Shown piece after piece: positions 8,101 through 12,322 of a stretch of DNA of 12,322 nucleotides. This DNA comes from an uncultured Clostridium sp. (GTDB taxonomy: Bacteria > Bacillota > Clostridia > TANB77 > CAG-508), in the NCBI GenBank assembly GCA_947062645.1, contig CAMSQT010000017.1, forward strand, positions 1-12,322. Reading direction: 5' to 3'. Every line of letters starts with the position of its first letter. Positions within the stretch are counted from its first letter, which is position 1. Both the position numbers and the translations under genes were made by a program. A model generated the notes under the pieces. The model was given only the letters and a program-made list of their open reading frames with translations. It made no database searches and had not been told where the DNA came from.

Positions 8101-10275
8101 ATAACATCCTTCTAGTAAGTCATGACTTAAAACGGTATTTTCAGGAATTTGTTTTTCTAGTACTTTTTCATACGTTTTTAAATCGTAAATTCCTTTTCCT
8201 GTAAAAATCCCTTCTTGAAAGTTGTCTTGATAAGTGTCTGATATTGCGTTAGTGTAAGAATCGGTGCCTCCTGCTCCAGCAAATATTTTAGTAAATAGGG
8301 TTTTGTAACTAATGTCTAAATTAACACCTATTCTAGGTTGCATGATGCCATAGCCATCTACCACTATATTTTTTTTGCTATCTAAGATTGGCTTATTTAA
8401 AATATGTGCCATAGCACCTACTAATTGAAAAGCAGAATTTAAAATTAAGTCTGTATCAGCATCTAGAGTAATGATATATTTGATTTCTTCTTTTGTTTGA
8501 TTTTCCAAGGTATTCATACGAAAAGGATTTTTTATTTTCCCGAAGTAAATATTGATTAAATTGGGTAAGCATTCCTCTTTTTCGTTCCCAACCTAAAAAA
8601 CTCCCTTCTTTTTCATTCCATTCACGTTTTCGATAGATAAAATGGAAAATTGGCATTTTTTCTTGCTCTTTTTCATATTTTTTATTTAATTCTTTAACTA
8701 ATTTTTCTCCTTCTTGCATGATTTCTTGGTCATAGTCTTCTTCTTGTTTGTCACTTTCTTGGCAGTCTCCTAGTAAGGTAAAGTAAATATTTTTGGATTG
8801 GTTCGCCAAATAATACACTTCTAATTTTCTAGTTAATTCTTGTACTTTTTCTTTCGAATTTAAAATGGTAGGAATAACTACCATGGTTTTATTAGCTTGG
8901 TCAATTCCATTTGAAAAGTCTAGTTTAGGAATCAACTTTGGTTTCACTACTTTACTTAAAATATATTGTATGACTTGTATAGCAATTTCTGTTGCTGGTA
9001 GTAAAAATAGGAAAAAGCTTAAAATGTTTTGTCCGAATAAAGCTACTAATACCGAAGAGATAAAAGGATGCTAAGTACTACTACTGCTAATAAATAAGCT
9101 TTTGTTTTATCGGCTCCATTCATTTGTCTGCTAGTTTTGTATCCTAAAACATCATATAATTGATTGGTTCCTTTGTCGATTAGGTAATAACCTATATGAG
9201 CTTGTTTGCTGTTTAAATCTTCTTTTTTTGCTAACTCTAGTGCTTTTTTAGCAATGTACATTTCCGAAATTTTTGTTTTTTGTGAGATTTGCTTAATTTT
9301 ATTTCGATAATATTCCTTTGTTTTATCATCCATTTTTTCATAGACATTACTGGGATCTTGTCTTAGAATTTCTTCTACACCATTGATTTTTTCAAAGATT
9401 TCTAAAAAGTTAATTCTTCCTATTTTTTTGATACTAGTTATGCTATTTCCAATGGATACTTTTCGAACGGCTATATCAAAATGTTCTTTTTTAATTACGT
9501 CAGTTACTGTAGTTCCTGTCATTTCTACTGCTTCTTCTAAGGCTTTTAGGTAGCTATATCCTTTTTTTCCATAACGTTTTAAAATATAAGACATGTATTC
9601 AATAAAAGGATATTTCATGCTTTTAAAGACATCTCTTTCTAGCTTTTTTTGCTTTGCTTTAAAGTTTTGCTCTGTTTTTGTTTTATTTTCTACTAATCTT
9701 TCTACGATATTTTCTGCTTTGTATTTTTGCATTTGACAGCTATAGATTTTTTCACAAATTTCTCGAATGTTTTCAATCATAGCAATTTGAAGAAATATAC
9801 CAATGTTCCATATTTCTTCCATACTTAATGTTTTTTTTGTTTGGTAGCTTGCTAAATAGTCCTCTAAGTCTTTTCTTTCTATTTTATTATCGGTATAGGC
9901 TACTATTTCAGTTGCTAGTACATAAATTCTAGCAAATCCTTTATAGGTGCCATTGGCAATTCCTACAAAGTTAGTATATTTTTTTAGGGATAAGTCTTTT
10001 TCAATTTGTTTTACGGTTTGTTCTATAATATAAAGGTTGTCTAATAGCCATTCTCCTGCTGGATGGATACTAATCCCCAGTTTTAGATGTTCATTTAATA
10101 GATTATATACTTGTTCTATTACTTGGAAATTTTCTAACATTTGTGGGACAGGATAAGTTTCTTTTTGAGATTTATTTGTTAAATTATGGTTTCCTGCTTG
10201 TTTTTGCAAATGATTTTCAAGCTGTGCTTTGTCTAACAGGGTTCCATTTATTTTTAATACTTTATTTGCTTTCAA
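2171..10275 (-). CDS. ndvB: Cyclic beta-1,2-glucan synthase (NdvB type), read through eight +1 frameshifts at CGG codons
   Basis: Membrane enzyme that builds beta-1,2-glucan from UDP-glucose and closes it to a ring. The frame is interrupted eight times, always at an in-frame CGG; reading each CGGN as one Gly gives 2,698 residues with the final stop at 2173-2171, close to the usual 2,700-2,900. Visible in order: N-terminal region with PAGEWLLDN; membrane segments near 393-435; GT84 glycosyltransferase with TLDADTD (602-608), HDLLEG (717-722) and RLSRWIRGDW (749-758); further membrane segments to about 952; glucoamylase-like domain (NPRYVSTVDSGNLVG, AHHQG); GH94 phosphorylase-like domain with GSGDWNDG (2375-2382; Asp2381 the candidate acid), NEECRIDSI, RENGGQYTHSSTW and GRGGWTWYTGSGSW. 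Start: TTG at 10275-10273 with AAGGAG nine bases upstream; an earlier TTG at 10323 has no ribosome site. It follows the membrane-protein gene at 10355 and has a hairpin over its ribosome site. A plain pseudogene is unlikely because no substitution stop interrupts the corrected frame. Confidence 0.9.
2711..2714 (-). other. +1 frameshift site 8 (CCC CGGT, Gly2519)
   Basis: Skipping C restores LEPGYIKAYLPGVRENGGQ. EPGYIK and PGVRENGGQYTH are conserved, so Gly here is expected. Unshifted, TAA follows after two codons. Confidence 0.92.
2898..2901 (-). other. +1 frameshift site 7 (CTC CGGA, Gly2457)
   Basis: Skipping C restores DDGNVLGSMENEECRIDSI. The L-G-S and NEECRIDSI elements are conserved in GH94 enzymes, which places the shift within a few bases. 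Confidence 0.9.
3004..3007 (-). other. +1 frameshift site 6 (GCT CGGT, Gly2422)
   Basis: The CGG is followed immediately by the stop TAA in the entry frame. Skipping C gives AGKYEEIRSNLKRALN and NAWDGRWYKRAF, the expected GH94 continuation. Confidence 0.88.
7679..7682 (-). other. +1 frameshift site 5 (TTG CGGT, Gly864)
   Basis: Skipping C gives LTLGCLPYKAY and then KTLYRVIVTKKHLLEW, a recognisable stretch between the GT84 and glucoamylase-like domains. Unshifted, TAA follows after three codons. Confidence 0.85.
8058..8061 (-). other. +1 frameshift site 4 (GAT CGGA, Gly738)
   Basis: Skipping C restores LLMDGYPTKYNSFMNRLSRW. DGYP is a conserved motif of this family, so the position and the Gly are well fixed. 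Unshifted, a stop follows five codons later. Confidence 0.9.
8539..8542 (-). other. +1 frameshift site 3 (CTT CGGG, Gly578)
   Basis: Skipping C yields LLGKIKNPFRMNT, joining RKRGMLTQFNQY to the IKYIITLDADTD block. Without the shift the frame runs into unrelated sequence and stops at 8456. Confidence 0.8.
9032..9035 (-). other. +1 frameshift site 2 (ATT CGGA, Gly414)
   Basis: Five codons after site 1 another in-frame CGG appears. Skipping its C gives GGA CAA AAC and then the second membrane helix and the LPATEIA segment of the synthase. Together with site 1 it converts the N-terminal frame into the frame of the start of the GT84 region. Confidence 0.6.
9051..9054 (-). other. +1 frameshift site 1 (CTT CGGT, Gly408)
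   Basis: In the entry frame CGG is followed by TAT and then the stop TAG. Skipping the C gives GGT ATT AGT AGC TTT ATT, which leads straight into site 2. Position rests on frame arithmetic with site 2; a single missing base in the A-run at 9062-9065 would give the same net frame. Confidence 0.6.
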
Positions 10276-10332
10276 AAAATTCCACTCCTTGCTTTTAATA
10301 TGTTTTACACATATTGTTTGCAAAGAGTGGAA
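10274..10332 (-). promoter_or_regulatory. Leader hairpin that traps the ndvB ribosome site, terminator-like
   Basis: On the transcript the 13-base arm made from 10332-10320 pairs with the arm from 10292-10280, with one G-U pair. The second arm contains the AAGGAG of ndvB. Inside the loop a second 7-base stem forms (10315-10309 with 10303-10297, five-base loop). A run of six U (10279-10274) follows the outer stem and runs into the TTG start. The structure could be an intercistronic terminator or attenuator, a translational switch, or both. Pairing is seen; function is inferred. Confidence 0.6.
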
Positions 10333-10354
10333 ATTTTATACATTGTTTCTTTTG

Positions 10355-11305
10355 TTAAAGTTCTAAATCGTCTTCTTCTATTGTTGGTTGTTTTGCTGTT
10401 AGATTTTCGATTTCAACTTCTTTTTCATTTTCGACAAAGTCTTTTAATGCTTCACTAAATTCATTTTTTAGTATTCTTATATCTGTATCACTTAATTGGG
10501 TTGATTCTATTTTTCTAGCATATTCTAAACCTGTTGTTATAACTTTTCCCATTTTTTGAAGGATAGATATGTAGTTTTCATCATATTGTTCATATTGTAA
10601 TCCTTCTTTTGCAGAATAACACTCTCCTGATTTATATACCATGGTATCTATTGTTTTTCCATTTTTTCTTACACGGTAAGCATCTACTTCATCTATTACT
10701 GTATAGGAAACGCCTTCATTTTTTAGCTTTTCTTCTACGGTATAAGGCTCTCCTCCATGAAGAATTATTTCATTTGTTTCTTCATCTAGATAGGCTAGAT
10801 TTTGGCATGATCTGTCATCAGGAATTTCTATATCCTCTGTTGTGAGTTCCGTATCTCCTGTTTCTTGTTCATATAATTCAATATACAGGTTGGTTATAAA
10901 ACTCATTACTTCTTCTTTTATTTTCATTTGGTTAATAGCTTGTTGTATAATGTCTTCTTTAGACATTTCCTCATTGTTCCTATTTTCTTCATTGTTTTGC
11001 TCTACTATTTCTTTTGCATATTCGGCTTGTTCCTTTTTGTTATTTTGACTAGCTATTGCACAGCCACCTCCACCAATTACCACGACTCCTGCTAGAGCTG
11101 CAATCAATGCTCTTTTATTTCTTTCTCGTGTTCTTGCTTCTTTGTCTTGTTCTATTTTGTAATCTCTTAATTTCTGTTTTTCGGCTTCTTGTCCTTCTTT
11201 TGGTTGTTTCACAATAACACTTAAATCCTTTTTAAATTTATTTTGTTTTTCTTTTTTGTCTTTATATTCTTCAAAACTTACTATTTTATTTTCCTTTTTT
11301 TCCAT
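10355..11305 (-). CDS. Single-span membrane protein of unknown function, first gene before ndvB
   Basis: A 316-residue protein I do not recognise. Residues 1-65 are highly charged and Lys-rich, likely cytoplasmic and partly coiled. Residues 66-86 form one Gly/Val/Ala-rich transmembrane helix. The remaining 230 residues, acidic and with Cys167 and Cys229, would lie outside. The positive-inside rule supports this topology. The ATG has AAAGGGGG seven bases upstream and a good promoter 34 bases before it. It is followed after 79 bases by the TTG start of ndvB on the same strand, so the two are probably one operon; a partner or regulator role in glucan synthesis or export is only an inference from that. 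It has no in-frame CGG. The Cys in the helix is not a lipobox cysteine because the sequence before it is too long and charged. Confidence 0.85.
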   Translation of the reverse strand: MEKKENKIVSFEEYKDKKEKQNKFKKDLSVIVKQPKEGQEAEKQKLRDYKIEQDKEARTRERNKRALIAALAGVVVIGGGGCAIASQNNKKEQAEYAKEIVEQNNEENRNNEEMSKEDIIQQAINQMKIKEEVMSFITNLYIELYEQETGDTELTTEDIEIPDDRSCQNLAYLDEETNEIILHGGEPYTVEEKLKNEGVSYTVIDEVDAYRVRKNGKTIDTMVYKSGECYSAKEGLQYEQYDENYISILQKMGKVITTGLEYARKIESTQLSDTDIRILKNEFSEALKDFVENEKEVEIENLTAKQPTIEEDDLEL

Positions 11306-11338
11306 ATGTATTCCCCCTTTTTATGGTACTACATTTCT

Positions 11339-11367
11339 ATTATACCACTTTTTACCTAAAAATGCAA
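11339..11367 (-). promoter_or_regulatory. Promoter of the membrane-protein / ndvB operon
   Basis: TATAAT (11344-11339) preceded by TGG, an extended -10, with TTGCAT 17 bases upstream (11367-11362). Transcription would begin about 25 bases before the ATG at 11305, leaving room for the ribosome site at 11313-11320. Confidence 0.7.
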
Positions 11368-11373
11368 AACCAG

Positions 11374-11402
11374 TTGACATTTTGTAAAAAATATATTATT
11401 AT
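11374..11402 (+). promoter_or_regulatory. Promoter reading right, TTGACA-17-TATTAT
   Basis: TTGACA (11374-11379) and TATTAT (11397-11402) with a 17-base spacer. It lies back to back with the ndvB-operon promoter. No intact gene follows directly; the sequence downstream looks like the decayed front of an Rpn-type gene. Confidence 0.6.
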
Positions 11403-11622
11403 GGTAAATAAATTAATTCAAAAAATTTAAAATCAATTAAAGTTCCAAAAAAGAAAACTTACAAAAAAGTTAGAAAAAATGTGAAATTATAACTTATTTC
11501 ATTGTTTTTACTTTAAAAGCAATGTTGACATATTAATTAAAACAAATTATAATAATGGAGGAAAATTATCACCAGAAGAAATTGAGAAATTATTAGAAAA
11601 TTTAGAAAGTGAGGGAAAAGAC
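11403..11622. other. Decayed region between the divergent promoter and the Rpn tail
   Basis: About 220 AT-rich bases hold no intact gene. The frame of the ORF at 11623 is open from 11485, after a TGA at 11482-11484. From about 11563 it encodes a helix-like stretch (KLSPEEIEKLLENLES) that reads like the region before an Rpn C-terminal tail. The catalytic part of such a gene is absent. Confidence 0.5.
11525..11553 (+). promoter_or_regulatory. Perfect consensus promoter before the Rpn C-terminal ORF
   Basis: TTGACA (11525-11530), exactly 17 bases, TATAAT (11548-11553). Transcription should start near 11560, some 60 bases ahead of the ATG at 11623. A GGAGG at 11557-11561 has no usable start codon after it. 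A full match to consensus in AT-rich DNA can arise by chance, but the placement before an ORF with a ribosome site is suggestive. Confidence 0.65.
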
Positions 11623-11796
11623 ATGGTAATTGAGGTTCTAGAAAAAGAAAGCCAAAGACAAAGAAATTTGGGAATAAGGCAAGGTATAAAACAGGGGATT
11701 TTGGAAACAGCGAAAGAACTTTTAAAATTTGGTATGGACAAAGAAGACATTCAAAAAGTAACAAAACTAACCAAAAAGGAAATAGAAAAACTATAA
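11623..11796 (+). CDS. Short ORF equal to the C-terminal tail of an Rpn-family protein (remnant or small stand-alone protein)
   Basis: 57 residues beginning at an ATG that has GAGGG (11611-11615) seven bases upstream. The sequence GIRQGIKQGILETAKELLKFGMDKEDI and the closing LTKKEIEKL (here split: residues 17-43 and 49-57) are the usual glycine-spaced repeat, helix and small helical tail ending most Rpn/PD-(D/E)XK transposase-like proteins. The nuclease domain is missing, so this is either what is left after deletion of a full gene or a separately expressed short form. Short C-terminal Rpn products made from internal starts are known to block the full-length toxin in some bacteria; applying that here is an inference. 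A perfect promoter lies just upstream and a strong terminator follows, which argues that it is transcribed. Confidence 0.55.
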   Translation: MVIEVLEKESQRQRNLGIRQGIKQGILETAKELLKFGMDKEDIQKVTKLTKKEIEKL

Positions 11797-11805
11797 ATTC
11801 ATCTA

Positions 11806-11844
11806 AAAAAGACAAGAAAACTCTAGATTTTAACTTGTCTTTTT
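11806..11844. terminator. Bidirectional intrinsic terminator
   Basis: AAAAAGACAAG (11806-11816) pairs with CTTGTCTTTTT (11834-11844) over 11 bases with a 17-base loop. T-runs end the stem on both strands. It lies between the rightward Rpn-tail ORF and the leftward amidase gene and can serve both. Confidence 0.85.
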
Positions 11845-11853
11845 AACATGAAT

Positions 11854-12322
11854 TTAATTTTTATCATAAAAATAATCCGTAATTCCATTATAAATTCCCC
11901 ATGCCAATCGATTTTGATACTCGTCTTCTAACAATAGCTTTTCCTCCTCAGGGTTAGATAAAAAGCCACATTCTACAATCGAAATTGGAATTTCTACATG
12001 TTTCATAATATATACGGTATCTAACTTCATAGCAACTCTTTTATTTTCTTTTTGAATGGCATCATTTAAATTACTTTGAATTTGTTTGGCTAAATTTGTG
12101 CTTTTTTCGTCTCCATTTTTATAGAAACATTGCCAACCCCAATACTCGCCTTGTGGAATCTTATTTAAATGGATACTAACAAAGATGTCAGCACTTGATT
12201 CATTTCCTATTTTTACTCGGTTATGAATATCACTTATTTTTTTTTGCTTTAATGTGGTACTATTTAAGTCATAGATTGCATTTTCGTCACTTCTAGTTAA
12301 AATTACTGTACTTCCACTTGTT
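11854..12322 (-). CDS. cwlD: N-acetylmuramoyl-L-alanine amidase (CwlD-like, Amidase_3), C-terminal 155 residues
   Basis: The C-terminal part of a zinc amidase that cuts the bond between muramic acid and the peptide stem; in spore formers CwlD prepares muramic-delta-lactam in the spore cortex. The beginning lies beyond the right edge. Visible are ILTRSDENAIYD near the start, ADIFVSIHLNK with a zinc-binding His (visible residue 51), YWGWQCFYKNG, and IVECGFLSNPEEEKLL with the catalytic Glu (visible residue 117), then LAWGIYNGI and the stop TAA at 11856-11854. YWGWQ and the ending are typical of CwlD rather than of longer autolysins, and no cell-wall-binding repeats follow. No in-frame CGG. A polysaccharide deacetylase with full motifs lies in the same window, a partner type in delta-lactam formation, although the genes are not adjacent. 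Confidence 0.9.
   Translation of the reverse strand, partial: TSGSTVILTRSDENAIYDLNSTTLKQKKISDIHNRVKIGNESSADIFVSIHLNKIPQGEYWGWQCFYKNGDEKSTNLAKQIQSNLNDAIQKENKRVAMKLDTVYIMKHVEIPISIVECGFLSNPEEEKLLLEDEYQNRLAWGIYNGITDYFYDKN

Noticed and set aside
2711..9054. Homopolymer sequencing errors as the cause of the frame breaks
   Set aside because: Only two breaks have a nearby homopolymer that could explain them (9062-9065 and the six T at 8528-8533). The others have no long run at the site, and all share CGG. Read data would still be the final test.
2711..9054. Classical slippery sites with an upstream Shine-Dalgarno-like stimulator, as in prfB
   Set aside because: The codons before CGG vary widely and no AGGAGG-like element sits at a constant distance. 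One site (3007) has a GAGG stretch somewhat upstream, but the others do not.
2171..10275. Glucan synthase as an ordinary frameshifted pseudogene
   Set aside because: All shifts are +1, all fall on in-frame CGG, conserved motifs of every domain are kept and the corrected frame has no stop. Ordinary decay would show mixed indels and nonsense changes.
10273..10323. ndvB starting at the TTG at 10323
   Set aside because: No ribosome site precedes it, and it lies in the first arm of the hairpin. The TTG at 10275 has AAGGAG at nine bases and gives a start that fits the family better.
10355..11305. Lipoprotein reading of the membrane protein because of Cys82
   Set aside because: The Cys follows a Gly run without a lipobox Leu at -3, and 65 charged residues come before the helix.
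11537..11815. Leftward open frames opposite the Rpn tail
   Set aside because: No ribosome site or family resemblance; they are the complement of the Lys/Glu-rich tail, and the promoter and terminator signals favour the rightward strand.

Overview
The window is AT-rich DNA with strong AGGAGG-type ribosome sites, TTGACA/TATAAT promoters and short intergenic gaps. Together with the gene families this points to a low-GC Firmicute, most likely an uncultured gut-type clostridium; that placement is an inference from style, not a search.

Layout. 1-151 (-): start of an Rpn-family (PD-(D/E)XK) nuclease/transposase-like gene running off the left edge. 152-628: non-coding, with one REP-like palindromic repeat (493-547). 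629-1315 (+): monofunctional GT51 peptidoglycan glycosyltransferase, closed by a hairpin terminator. 1359-2138 (+): secreted or membrane-anchored NodB-type polysaccharide deacetylase. 2171-10275 (-): one giant cyclic beta-1,2-glucan synthase gene (NdvB type: GT84, glucoamylase-like domain, GH94) that appears broken into pieces in all three frames. 10355-11305 (-): single-span membrane protein of unknown function, probably the first gene of the same operon. 11306-11622: divergent promoters and the decayed front of a second Rpn-type gene, whose C-terminal tail survives as a 57-codon ORF at 11623-11796. 11854-12322 (-): C-terminal part of the cell-wall amidase CwlD.

The main discovery is in the glucan synthase. 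Its reading frame is restored by eight +1 shifts, and every shift falls exactly on an in-frame CGG codon. Dropping the C of each CGG and reading on as GGN (Gly) joins all pieces into an uninterrupted 2,698-residue protein, and several of the Gly residues gained this way sit in conserved family motifs (DGYP, EPGY, LGS before NEECRID). All eight in-frame CGG codons of the gene are shift sites; eleven further CGG triplets on the coding strand are out of frame and cause nothing. No other gene in the window uses CGG, while CGA, CGC and CGT are used normally for Arg. The simplest reading is that CGG is unassigned in this organism and provokes a +1 frameshift, or equivalently that CGGN is a four-base glycine codon, so that C insertions in front of GGN codons are tolerated. 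This is neither a normal pseudogene pattern nor a normal sequencing-error pattern.

Functionally the window is an envelope neighbourhood: glycan-strand polymerisation (GT51), glycan deacetylation, peptide-stem cleavage (CwlD) and synthesis of a cyclic beta-1,2-glucan. A long hairpin in the leader of the glucan synthase traps its ribosome site and is followed by a U-run, which suggests control between the membrane-protein gene and the synthase.
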